Part shown: one piece after another, positions 8,310 through 15,023 of the stretch | How positions within the stretch are numbered: the first letter of the stretch is position 1 | How the letters are laid out: every line of letters begins with the position of its first letter | Source: Anaerolineae bacterium | GTDB lineage: Bacteria > Chloroflexota > Anaerolineae > JADYZS01 | NCBI GenBank assembly: GCA_020853075.1 | Contig: JADYZS010000009.1 | Location: forward strand, 1-25,065 | Length of the DNA stretch: 25,065 nt | Reading direction: 5' to 3' | Translations under genes and position numbers: made by a program | The notes under the pieces: model-generated | The model's database searches: none | What the model was told of the DNA's origin: nothing | What the model saw: the letters and a program-made list of their open reading frames with translations, nothing else

Positions 8310-8729
8310 TCACGGGCGTTTCCAGAATCGCCACCAGGGGTGGGGCTCAGCCGTAGCCCGCTCGGCCGGAAGTAGAGGCGTTGCGTGCAACGCCTCTACA
8401 GTCCCCAGCGCGGCGGTCAGCGCCTGGCGCAGATAGTCGCGCTCGCCGGTCGCCTGCTGCACCAGCGCATCCAACTTCGCCACCTCCCCTTGCAGGCGGG
8501 CGACCTGCAATTCCAGGGCGGCCACGTCGGGCGACTTCTGCCCGTCTGTCCTCGCGGCGGGCCTCTCTTCGCCCGGCCTGGCGAAACCCGATAGATCCAC
8601 CATCTTGCCCACCGGCGTCTCGGCCACCGGCAGGCGCCCTTCGGCCAGCCACCGGCGGATGGTGCGCGGGCTCTTGCCGAACCGCCGCGCCGCCTCGGCC
8701 ACCGTCACCAACAACAGTTGATCGTCCAT
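8310..8729 (-). CDS. Small HTH (MerR/excisionase-like) protein with coiled coil
   Basis: 139 residues. An N-terminal helix-turn-helix reads TVAEAARRFGKSPRTIRRWL (9-28) followed by EGRLP, as in MerR-like and excisionase-like DNA-binding folds. A charged linker comes next, then a predicted coiled coil (about 68-110; ALELQVARLQGEVAKLDALV) and a short aromatic tail, WWRFWKRP. Start: the ATG at 8727-8729 has GGAG at 8736-8739 with a 6-nt spacer; a GTG two codons earlier would touch that site. A 28-bp palindromic repeat lies inside the gene and encodes VEALHATPLL near the C-terminus. It is divergent from the MFS gene and may regulate it. Target and role are unknown. Confidence 0.75.
   Translation of the reverse strand: MDDQLLLVTVAEAARRFGKSPRTIRRWLAEGRLPVAETPVGKMVDLSGFARPGEERPAARTDGQKSPDVAALELQVARLQGEVAKLDALVQQATGERDYLRQALTAALGTVEALHATPLLPAERATAEPHPWWRFWKRP
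8372..8399. repeat. 28-bp palindromic repeat, copy 1 (inside a gene)
   Basis: GTAGAGGCGTTGC (8372-8384), gt, GCAACGCCTCTAC (8387-8399). It shares its ends GTAGRGRCG/CGYCYCTAC and its length with copies at 14714, 16223 and 23006. It lies in frame in the HTH gene. Confidence 0.85.
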
Positions 8730-8755
8730 GTACACTCCACCCCTATATAATCGGC

Positions 8756-8784
8756 ACTCTACCGCCGGATTTCACCGCTGTCAA
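8756..8784 (-). promoter_or_regulatory. Candidate promoter of the HTH gene
   Basis: On the minus strand, TTGACA (8779-8784), a 17-bp spacer and TAGAGT (8756-8761, 4 of 6 consensus bases). It lies about 27 bp upstream of the chosen ATG. Confidence 0.5.
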
Positions 8785-8801
8785 ACTAGGGGAGAAGGGG
8801 G

Positions 8802-8840
8802 ATGTCTGGTATAATCGTCCTATTCCAAACCTTAGGGTTT
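8802..8840 (+). promoter_or_regulatory. Extended -10 promoter and small dyad before MFS gene
   Basis: TGGTATAAT (8807-8815) is an extended -10 element with consensus TATAAT at 8810-8815; no good -35 is seen. Just downstream, AAACC (8827-8831) and GGTTT (8836-8840) form a 5-bp dyad that could be an operator or a small leader hairpin. The predicted leader is about 30 nt and ends with AAGGTGG 4 nt before the ATG. Confidence 0.6.
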
Positions 8841-8851
8841 AAGGTGGCTCA

Positions 8852-10021
8852 ATGACCGGACTCAACCGTGCCGTCGTGCGCAGCCTGGTGATCAGCAGCC
8901 TGGCCCTCTACTTCGGCTTTGGCATCTGGCAGGGTCTCTTCAACAACTTCGCGGTGGAAGCCATCGGCATCCGCGCCGACCAGATCGGCCTCCTGCAATC
9001 GCTGCGCGAGGTTCCCGGCCTCCTGGGGTTCTGGCTTGCCTTCCTGGCCCTGGTCCTGGCCGAGTTGGACGTCCTCAGCATCAGTGCCGTCATCATGGGC
9101 ATCGGCATGGTCGCTACCGGCATGGCGCAGACCTGGACACAACTGATCTTTGGCGTCCTGGTGACCAGCATCGGCTTCCATGCCTTCTACCCCAACGCCT
9201 CGGCGATTGTGCTGATGCTGACGGAGGAGAAAGAGACGCCCCGACTGTTAGGGGCACTTCAGATGGTGTCAGCCATCGCGGCGGTGGCAGCCTCGTTGAC
9301 CATCATCGTCCTGGTGGGTCGCCTCGGTTTCAGCCGCCTCTTTTACGTGACCGGCGTGCTAACCATCGTGGGAGGCATCCTGTCGTGGGGGAGGCGAGGC
9401 CTGGGCGCGCGCCAGGTGCAGCGGCGACGGATCATCCTGCGGCGACGCTACTGGCTCTACTACCTCCTCACCTTCCTCCTGGGGAGCCGCCGCCACATCT
9501 TCACCACCTTTGCCATCTTCCTGCTGGTGCGCGAGTTCCACATGCCCGCCCAGCAGACGGCCATCCTCTTCCTCATCAACAGCGTCCTGGGGGTTCTGCT
9601 CTACCGGCGCGCCGGGGTGATCGTCGGTCGCTTCGGCGAGAGGCCGGTCTTGGCCGTCTGTTTCATCCTGCTGATCGCCATCTTCGTCGGCTATGCTACC
9701 ATCCAATCCCTCGCCATCCTGGCCGCCCTCTTCGTGGCCGACAACTTCCTCGCCGGGTTAGAGTTCGCCCTCTCCTCCTACTTCAAGAAGATCGCCGTCA
9801 CCCCTGAGGAGATCACCAGCAACCTGAGCCTCTCGCAGACGATCAACCACCTGGCCGCCGTCTTTGTGCCGATTGTGGGGGGCATCGCCTGGGAGACGTT
9901 TGGCTCCAGCGTGCCCTTCCTGGCGGGCGTGGTCATCATGCTCATCTCCCTGGGGCTCCTCTGGTTCATGAGGCCGGAGAGCGCGCCTGTGGCTGCGCCC
10001 GTGGCCTCTCCCGTGCCGTAG
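8852..10021 (+). CDS. Major facilitator superfamily (MFS) transporter
   Basis: 389 residues, with about 12 hydrophobic segments split into two halves by a basic cytoplasmic loop near 180-200 (RQVQRRRIILRRRYW). The first half holds LYFGFGIWQGLFNNF, the proline/glycine-rich VPGLLGFWLAFLALV and SIGFHAFYPNASAIVLML. The second half contains LFVADNFLAGLEFALSSYF and ends with FGSSVPFLAGVVIMLISLGL. The length and two-fold layout fit an MFS secondary carrier; the substrate is not predictable. AAGGTGG precedes the ATG by 4 nt. The stop lies 4 nt from the convergent antitoxin gene stop. It is divergent from the HTH gene, which may control it. Confidence 0.85.
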   Translation: MTGLNRAVVRSLVISSLALYFGFGIWQGLFNNFAVEAIGIRADQIGLLQSLREVPGLLGFWLAFLALVLAELDVLSISAVIMGIGMVATGMAQTWTQLIFGVLVTSIGFHAFYPNASAIVLMLTEEKETPRLLGALQMVSAIAAVAASLTIIVLVGRLGFSRLFYVTGVLTIVGGILSWGRRGLGARQVQRRRIILRRRYWLYYLLTFLLGSRRHIFTTFAIFLLVREFHMPAQQTAILFLINSVLGVLLYRRAGVIVGRFGERPVLAVCFILLIAIFVGYATIQSLAILAALFVADNFLAGLEFALSSYFKKIAVTPEEITSNLSLSQTINHLAAVFVPIVGGIAWETFGSSVPFLAGVVIMLISLGLLWFMRPESAPVAAPVASPVP

Positions 10022-10025
10022 CCTG

Positions 10026-10352
10026 CTAGGTGGTCATGCGCACCGCGACCTCCAGGGTGAACTGGTCGCCCAGAGCCTCCAGGTAGCGCCGCAGGGTTCT
10101 CAGGGTATAGGCTTCGTACCCCCGTTTCTCAATGCGGGCCACCTGTGCCTGCGAGACGCCCATGCGTTGGGCAACCTCCTGTTGCGTCAGCCCCGTGGCC
10201 TGGCGAGCCTCCACCAGTTGCAGCCAGAGTTCCTTCTTCTTGGCCTCTTCCTCATAGATCCGGCGGAATGCAGGGTCGGCCATTTGTTTAGCCCAGTACT
10301 CCTCATAGTGTCTCTGCCCCTCACTTTTTACTCGTTCTTGTGGTGTGTTCAT
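10026..10352 (-). CDS. HigA-type XRE antitoxin
   Basis: 108 residues. The C-terminal half carries an XRE/Cro helix-turn-helix (about 46-75) with TGLTQQEVAQRMGVSQAQVA and ARIEKRG. The N-terminal half is charged and helical (YWAKQMADPAFRRIYEEEAK), as in HigA-like antitoxins placed after their toxin. The ATG at 10350-10352 lies 5 nt after the toxin stop; GGAGG (10365-10369) inside the end of the toxin gene serves as ribosome site. It should neutralise the upstream toxin and repress their common promoter. Confidence 0.88.
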   Translation of the reverse strand: MNTPQERVKSEGQRHYEEYWAKQMADPAFRRIYEEEAKKKELWLQLVEARQATGLTQQEVAQRMGVSQAQVARIEKRGYEAYTLRTLRRYLEALGDQFTLEVAVRMTT

Positions 10353-10357
10353 GGTGT

Positions 10358-10729
10358 TTATCGCCTCCTTCTTTCCCGCGCTAAGAATGCTGAGTATCGT
10401 CGCCTCGCCACCTCCAGTTCCCGGTGCGGGGTCTTTTGCGTTTTCTTTTGGAATCCGTGCAGAAAGACGATCCTTCGTCCAGTGAAGAAGAAGTAGAAGA
10501 CCCGATAAATATTGGTCATGCTTTCCTCTCGCAATTCCCAGAGGTCGCCCTCCAGGTGGCGCGCTAGAGGTTCTCTTGCCTGGATGTGGCGCAGCCGTAA
10601 CTGTTCCATAGACCAGCGGAAGCGAGCACGGGTTTTGAGGTCCAGGCTGTCCAGAAATTCGGCAACCGGGCTGGTGCCGTCATCCTCTAGGTAGAACTCG
10701 GTTGTCCACTCTCCCAGGTCTGTCATCAT
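10358..10729 (-). CDS. HigB/RelE-type toxin (phage Gp49-like family)
   Basis: 123 residues if read from ATG 10727-10729 (122 from the next codon). It shows SPVAEFLDSLDLKTRARFRW, LARHLEGDLWELREES and YRVFYFFFTGRRIVFLHGF followed by QKKTQKTP. This is the pattern of the Gp49/HigB branch of RelE-fold toxins, which cut mRNA at the ribosome. A longer frame begins with a TTG at 10762, but that TTG is part of the -35 box and is rejected. The predicted transcription start falls on or next to the ATG, so the mRNA may be leaderless. Toxin-first order is typical of higBA. Confidence 0.87.
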   Translation of the reverse strand: MMTDLGEWTTEFYLEDDGTSPVAEFLDSLDLKTRARFRWSMEQLRLRHIQAREPLARHLEGDLWELREESMTNIYRVFYFFFTGRRIVFLHGFQKKTQKTPHRELEVARRRYSAFLARERRRR

Positions 10730-10743
10730 ACTGATTTTAGTAT
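10728..10743. promoter_or_regulatory. Operator-like dyad of the HigB/HigA pair
   Basis: ATACT (10728-10732) and AGTAT (10739-10743) form an inverted repeat with a 6-bp centre. It overlaps the -10 box and the predicted start of transcription, a natural binding place for the XRE antitoxin. Confidence 0.5.
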
Positions 10744-10762
10744 ATCCGGTGGGGATTGTCAA
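10734..10762 (-). promoter_or_regulatory. Sigma-70 promoter of the HigB/HigA pair
   Basis: On the minus strand, TTGACA (10757-10762), a 17-bp spacer and TAAAAT (10734-10739). The start of transcription would be near 10727, at the toxin's first codon. Confidence 0.75.
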
Positions 10763-10925
10763 CTATCCATCGCCCCACCGGCAGGGCCATTTCGTTTTCG
10801 GAGCGCGCCGGTCATCTATACAAGAACAAAGTGATCCCGCAATGGGCCTTGTAGCCTATGGACGGCAACAGGAATTGGTGGTATGTTAAGATATGGCATC
10901 GCTCCACAAAGCGGGAGAACCCGCC

Positions 10926-12638
10926 ATGCACGCCCAATGGGTGGGCACTTCCCACCGTCGTCTCCCCGCGCTCACGCGGCTCCAAGACCTCCTGCGCAAA
11001 GACCCCCGGCAAGAGAAGACGTTATCCGTCCGCAACAGAACCCTGACCCTCATCGTTCTGGTGATCGCCGCCCAGACCTTATCTCTCTATTTTACCTCCA
11101 TCGCCTTGCTCGGTAGCATCGCCGACTACGAGAAGCAAAGCACCCAGAAGAGCATTGAACTGGCCCGGCATAACTTGCTCGGCGGTCTAGCCACTTTGGA
11201 CGCCCTGACCTTTGAGCGGGCGATGGGCGATACCACAGGTATCTCGGTGGGGGCGAACGTCACCAAGAGAACCTTCGCCGATATGCGGCTCAACCTGATC
11301 TTGTTCGTCCACCCTTCGGGGCAAACGATCTTCGGCAAAGCCTTTGACTTACAGAAAGAAGAGGAGATGCCTGTTCCCCAGAGCCTACAGGACCGCTTCT
11401 CTACCGAGGAGATTCTGGTGCGTCACTCTTATCCGGGAAGCAGTATCACGGGGATCATTCTCCTGCCCGAAGGCCCTATGCTTGTAACCTCGCGGCCCGT
11501 CCTCAGCGATGACAAAGGCTCCATTGTGGGGACCCTGATTGCCGGGCGTTACCTGGATGCTGCCGCAATAGAGCGTCTGGCCACGGAAACCCATTTGTCC
11601 CTCGCCTTACGGCGTTTGGACGACCCGCAGATGCCCCTGGACTTCATGGAGGCCCTCACGTCCCTGTCCGCAGAGTCGCCAGTGGTCATCCAGCCCCTGA
11701 GCGCGCAGACGATTGTGGGCTATACTCTGCTCAACAACATCTACGGCCAACCCAGCCTGGTGCTGAGGATCACCGTTCCCAGAGACGTCTATCGGCGGAC
11801 CCAGGTCGGTCTGCGTTTCTTCGCCTTCTCGCTGTTGGCGGTTGATCTGCTCCTCGGCCTCTTGCTCCTGCTCCTCTTCGTGCGGAAATTGCAACGCATG
11901 AACGCACAACTGTTAGAGGCGGTCAAAGCCAGGGACGAGATGATTCAGAACGTCTCTCACGAACTACGCCCCCCCCTGACCCACATCATGGGTTACAGCG
12001 AATTTCTGACCGACCAGACCTTGAGTGGCGAGATGAAGCCGGAACAGTTGCAGGCCGTGGGGGTCATCCGTGATCGGGCTCAGGCCCTCAGCCGCCTGGT
12101 GAACACCCTGCTGAGCCTGCAAGCGTTGACGCCGGAGCGTCTCGCCTGGGAAGAGGTGGACTTGGGACGACTGATGAACTACACGGCGGCGATCTGGCAG
12201 GAGCGGGTCCAGACGGCGCAGGTATCGTTGGACGTCCAGGTGGCACCGGGGTTACCGGCGGTCAGGGGCGATTTCTACAGGTTACAGGAAGCGCTGGATC
12301 AGATCGTGGACAACGCCCTCAAGTTTATAGAAGAGAAGGGGAAGATCAGCCTGCGGGCCGAGCCTCACCATCACGAGGTCTGGCTCTCCATCTCGGACAC
12401 GGGCATCGGCATTCCCCGCGAGAAGCTTGAGGTCATCTTTGAGCGATTCTACCAGGTGGACGGCTCCCGTACCCGCCGTCACGGTGGCACGGGCATCGGC
12501 CTGGCCCTGGTGCGCAAGATCGTTTCCCTCCACGGCGGGCGCATCTGGGCCGAAAGCGACGGGGTCGCCGGGCACGGCACGACCTTCCGCATCGCGCTCC
12601 CCGCAACCGCGAACCACAAAAGTCTGGCAGACCTTTAG
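10926..12638 (+). CDS. Membrane sensor histidine kinase (CHASE4-like sensor)
   Basis: 570 residues from ATG 10926, which has GGGAG 8 nt upstream; an in-frame ATG at 10893 would add 11 residues. TM1 is at about 38-62. An extracytoplasmic domain (about 64-290) contains RLNLILFVHPSGQTIFGKAF and SIVGTLIAGRYLD, which fits CHASE4. TM2 is at about 297-319. No clear HAMP domain is seen. The HisKA domain has NVSHELRPPLTHIMGY with H345 as the phospho-acceptor. The HATPase has the N box DQIVDNALKF, the G1 box SDTGIGIP, the F box FERFYQVDGS and the G2 box GGTGIGLAL. No response regulator gene is adjacent, so it is an orphan kinase here. Its stop codon touches the left arm of a repeat element. Confidence 0.9.
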   Translation: MHAQWVGTSHRRLPALTRLQDLLRKDPRQEKTLSVRNRTLTLIVLVIAAQTLSLYFTSIALLGSIADYEKQSTQKSIELARHNLLGGLATLDALTFERAMGDTTGISVGANVTKRTFADMRLNLILFVHPSGQTIFGKAFDLQKEEEMPVPQSLQDRFSTEEILVRHSYPGSSITGIILLPEGPMLVTSRPVLSDDKGSIVGTLIAGRYLDAAAIERLATETHLSLALRRLDDPQMPLDFMEALTSLSAESPVVIQPLSAQTIVGYTLLNNIYGQPSLVLRITVPRDVYRRTQVGLRFFAFSLLAVDLLLGLLLLLLFVRKLQRMNAQLLEAVKARDEMIQNVSHELRPPLTHIMGYSEFLTDQTLSGEMKPEQLQAVGVIRDRAQALSRLVNTLLSLQALTPERLAWEEVDLGRLMNYTAAIWQERVQTAQVSLDVQVAPGLPAVRGDFYRLQEALDQIVDNALKFIEEKGKISLRAEPHHHEVWLSISDTGIGIPREKLEVIFERFYQVDGSRTRRHGGTGIGLALVRKIVSLHGGRIWAESDGVAGHGTTFRIALPATANHKSLADL

Positions 12639-12841
12639 GCCATCGGTTGGAAACCGACGGCTAACGGGTTAGCCCGCAGGCGGCTACCGTGTACGCCTGG
12701 CGTACGCGACAGATTGACGCCGCCCCGCGGGGTAGGGTACGGAGTACCTAGAAACCCGCTTTGCGCCTGTCGGCTTGCGCCGACTAGGTGCAAGCGAGGT
12801 TTCTTGTACCTACCAGCCGTCGGATTTATCCGATGGCGGCC
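12638..12841. repeat. Element with terminal inverted repeats, copy 1
   Basis: The left arm (12638-12662) reads GGCCATCGG, ttggaaa, CCGACGGCT. The right arm (12815-12841) is its imperfect inverse, AGCCGTCGG, atttat, CCGATGGCGGCC. Each arm also folds on itself (TCGGTT gga AACCGA; TCGGAT tt ATCCGA). The interior holds copy B of the dispersed element. Related arms bound a different interior at 16183-16294. It fills most of the 261-bp gap between the convergent kinase and msrQ genes. There is no coding content. Confidence 0.72.
12687..12799 (+). repeat. Dispersed inverted-repeat element, copy B
   Basis: The left end CCGTGTACGCCTGGCGTACG and palindrome CCCCGCGGGG (12723-12732), and the right end GCGCCGACTAGGTGCAAGCG, match copy A at 2584-2730. 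The middle differs and is shorter, and the internal GGCGTACACGG of copy A is missing. It is nested inside the terminal-inverted-repeat element. Confidence 0.75.
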
Positions 12842-12899
12842 TGTTCCCAGACCTCTCAGACAGCCTCCTGAACAGGGCTCCTCTTCGCGGCCCCGCCTA

Positions 12900-13613
12900 T
12901 CAAAGTTGTGGGTAACGATGAGATTCGGGAGAGGGGCGATCCTGTCTCTGCCACCGGCCACCTGTTGCGATATTCTCCACCCGCGCCCGTACCGCCTTGA
13001 TCACACCCCGCACCGCAGGGACGCGGATCACCAGCAAGGCCAACACCGCCGCACCGTACAGCAGCGGCTCGCGGACATCCGACTTCACCAGCCAGACGAA
13101 ATGAATGACCGCCAGGATGCCCGCCAGATAGGCCAGTTGGTGCAGCCGCGTCCAGCGTTTCTTGAGCCTTCTCTGCCACCCCTTCGTAGAGGTGATCGCC
13201 AGAGGCAGGAGGATCATGAAGGCAGCGAAGCCGACCAGGGCAAAACGCTTCTCAAAGATCGCCTCCTTCAGAAGTGCCAGGTCAAGGCCGTAGTCAATCC
13301 AGACGAAGATCAGGAAGTGCATCCCCGCGTACAGGAAGGCATAAAGTCCCAAGGCGCGGCGCAGGCGCAACGCCTGCCGGAGGCCGAACACGACGTTGGC
13401 CGGTGTGCAAGCCAGGGAAAGCACCAGGAGCACCAGCGCGTATTTGCCCGTGCGGAAGGTGGCCTCCTGGATCGGGTTGACGGTCAGGTTGTCGTGGGCG
13501 TAGTCCCACACCAGGACCGCCAGCGGCACGAGCGCGCCGACGTGGGCCGCGATCTGCCACCACGCCATCTTGGCAACGGGCAGCCTCTCCCAGAACTTCC
13601 GCAGGGTGAGCAT
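12900..13613 (-). CDS. msrQ: MsrQ, haem-binding membrane subunit of MsrPQ
   Basis: 237 residues, about six membrane helices, ferric-reductase-like transmembrane fold. Histidines H99 (YAGMHFLIF), H158 (RWTRLHQLAYL) and H171 (ILAVIHFVWL) have nearly the spacing of the haem ligands known in E. coli MsrQ. It takes electrons from the quinol pool and gives them to MsrP. A longer frame from 13805 runs antisense-like through msrP, so the start is ATG 13611-13613, which shares one base with the msrP stop (TGATG) and implies translational coupling. The tail after about residue 205 is basic and longer than usual. Confidence 0.92.
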   Translation of the reverse strand: MLTLRKFWERLPVAKMAWWQIAAHVGALVPLAVLVWDYAHDNLTVNPIQEATFRTGKYALVLLVLSLACTPANVVFGLRQALRLRRALGLYAFLYAGMHFLIFVWIDYGLDLALLKEAIFEKRFALVGFAAFMILLPLAITSTKGWQRRLKKRWTRLHQLAYLAGILAVIHFVWLVKSDVREPLLYGAAVLALLVIRVPAVRGVIKAVRARVENIATGGRWQRQDRPSPESHRYPQL

Positions 13614-14569
13614 CAATAGAACTTCCTCAGATCCATGTCGGCGTAGAGGCTGGCGACTTCCTCTTCGTAGCCGTTGAACATCAGGGTCTTGCGGCGGCCC
13701 AGCTCGCCGATGCGTCGCTCCGACGACTGCGACCAGCGCGGGTGGTTCACCGTCGGATTGACGTTGGCGTAGAAGCCGTATTCGTTGGGCGCGGCGTCCA
13801 TCCACAACGAGGTCGGCTGCTCTTCCACCAGGTCAATCTTCACGATGGACTTGATGCTCTTGAAACCGTATTTCCAGGGCACTACCAGACGCACTGGCGC
13901 GCCGTTTTGCGGCAAGAGCGACTTCCCGTAGAGGCCGGTGGAGAGGATCGCCAGATCGTGCATCGCCTCATCCAGACGCAGCCCCTCAACGTAGGGCCAA
14001 CTGTACCAGGGACTCCTCTGGCCGGGAAACTGCTTCTGGTCAAAGAGCGTCTCAAAGCGCACGTACTTCGCTTTGGAGGTCGGCTCCACTTCCTTGAGCA
14101 ATTTCGCCAGCGGGAACCCCAGCCAGGGGATCACCATGGACCAGGCCTCCACACAGCGCAGACGATAGACCCGCTCCTCCTCGCCGAACTTGCGCTCCAA
14201 CTCCGCCACGTCGAAGGTCTTGGGCTTATTCACCAGCCCGCCCACCGTCACCGTCCACGGCGAGGCCTGGAAATTCCTGGCGAGGGGGGCTACCGCTTCT
14301 TTTTCCATGCTGAACTCGTAGAAGTTGTTGTAGGTGGTGACCGCTTCAAACGGCGTCAGGGCATCCCCCAACTCGTCCGTGGTGGCGCTGGCTTTGGGTG
14401 GCACCGGCGTCCCCTGGGCGGGGTCCGGCGTCGGCGGGGCCGCGGGGCTGCTGCCGCACGCAGCGAGGGCTGCCGATGAGAGCGCGACCGCCGCCACCCC
14501 CTTCATGAACTTGCGCCGCGACAGATAGACCGACTCCGGCGTGATTTCCGACGAACGAATCGGTATCAT
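13613..14569 (-). CDS. msrP: MsrP, molybdopterin methionine sulfoxide reductase
   Basis: 318 residues. It repairs oxidised methionines in exported proteins. The N-terminus has a twin-arginine motif, SRRKFMKG (17-24), followed by a hydrophobic stretch ending in LAAC (35-38), which reads as a lipobox. A flexible Pro/Thr/Ala linker (40-65) precedes the oxidoreductase molybdopterin domain. C139 in VYRLRCVEAWSM is the expected molybdenum ligand. Other family landmarks are GFPLAKLLKE, WPYVEGLRLDEA and GAPVRLVVPWKYGFKSIK. The start ATG has an A/G-rich site (GGAAGGGGG) about 8 nt upstream. It is the first gene of a two-gene operon with msrQ. A Tat-exported, lipid-anchored form would suit a cell without an outer membrane. 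Confidence 0.93.
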   Translation of the reverse strand: MIPIRSSEITPESVYLSRRKFMKGVAAVALSSAALAACGSSPAAPPTPDPAQGTPVPPKASATTDELGDALTPFEAVTTYNNFYEFSMEKEAVAPLARNFQASPWTVTVGGLVNKPKTFDVAELERKFGEEERVYRLRCVEAWSMVIPWLGFPLAKLLKEVEPTSKAKYVRFETLFDQKQFPGQRSPWYSWPYVEGLRLDEAMHDLAILSTGLYGKSLLPQNGAPVRLVVPWKYGFKSIKSIVKIDLVEEQPTSLWMDAAPNEYGFYANVNPTVNHPRWSQSSERRIGELGRRKTLMFNGYEEEVASLYADMDLRKFY

Positions 14570-14713
14570 TTACGTTTCCCCCTTCCTCAGACATCCTCTT
14601 CAACGGAACCAACTATCTCTCAAGATAATGATTCTGCCACCAATATCGCGCTATTTTATTACAAAATTCGTAAAAAATCTAGCGGAAATCTTACAGATTG
14701 GGCGCGGAAAGCC
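14570..14713 (-). promoter_or_regulatory. AT-rich upstream region of msrPQ
   Basis: This stretch is much richer in A/T than its surroundings (about 14630-14700). A possible minus-strand promoter is TAGATT (14676-14681), a 17-bp spacer and TAAAAT (14653-14658). The -35 is weak, so this is only a candidate. No clear operator was found. Confidence 0.35.
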
Positions 14714-14741
14714 GTAGGGGCGTTCAATTGAACGCCCCTAC
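14714..14741. repeat. 28-bp palindromic repeat, copy 2
   Basis: GTAGGGGCGTTCAA (14714-14727) is followed directly by its exact reverse complement TTGAACGCCCCTAC (14728-14741). It lies between the divergent msrP and hydrolase genes. Confidence 0.88.
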
Positions 14742-14801
14742 ATGGGGCCGTTCTTGACAACGGCCAGGCGGTCAGTGCCCTGTCTCACTCAAGACAGATT
14801 G

Positions 14802-14810
14802 TGGTATAAT
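14802..14810 (+). promoter_or_regulatory. Extended -10 promoter before leader and hydrolase
   Basis: TGGTATAAT at 14802-14810 is an extended -10 with consensus TATAAT (14805-14810). The base of a -35 at 14782-14787 is poor. A TTGACA at 14754-14759 is too far away to pair with it. Transcription would start near 14817, leaving a leader of about 207 nt. Confidence 0.55.
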
Positions 14811-14836
14811 GGGGGGTGTGGGAGAGGAATAAAAAG

Positions 14837-14931
14837 GATCGGGGACCTCTTACGAGGGAACGCCCAGTTCAGCTCACGGAGTGGTTACCGTGAGGTCCCT
14901 GAGCCACCCGATCACTACAATCTAATTGTAG
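14837..14931 (+). ncRNA. Structured leader RNA candidate (unclassified)
   Basis: The leader can fold several ways. GATCGGG (14837-14843) pairs with CCCGATC (14907-14913). GACCTC (14844-14849) pairs with GAGGTC (14892-14897). CTCACGG (14873-14879) pairs with CCGTGAG (14888-14894) and competes for shared bases. A separate hairpin CTACAAT cta ATTGTAG spans 14915-14931. This nested, partly exclusive pairing would suit a cis-regulatory RNA, but I do not recognise any known riboswitch, and there is no T-run. Confidence 0.4.
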
Positions 14932-15023
14932 TACGAAATGGCCGGAAAGTCAATAGTACGACGGCCGACCGCGGACGGCGGTCCGTCGTCGGTTACAAGA
15001 TGATCCCCCGAAGGAGATCACCT

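Noticed and set aside
10730..10762. Longer N-terminus for the HigB-type toxin (TTG start)
   Set aside because: The TTG is part of the TTGACA -35 box, so it lies upstream of the likely transcript.
12714..13619. Open frame of 301 codons on the plus strand
   Set aside because: It is antisense to msrQ and starts in a repeat. Its composition is rich in Gln, Arg and His without any motif.
14837..14931. Known riboswitch, SRP RNA, 6S RNA or tmRNA
   Set aside because: None of the conserved cores that I know for these RNAs is present. It was kept only as an unclassified structured leader.
14742..15023. 94-residue N-terminal extension of the serine hydrolase
   Set aside because: It crosses the promoter and structured leader. 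AAGGAG 7 nt before ATG 15024 and the start of family-like sequence there decide against it.
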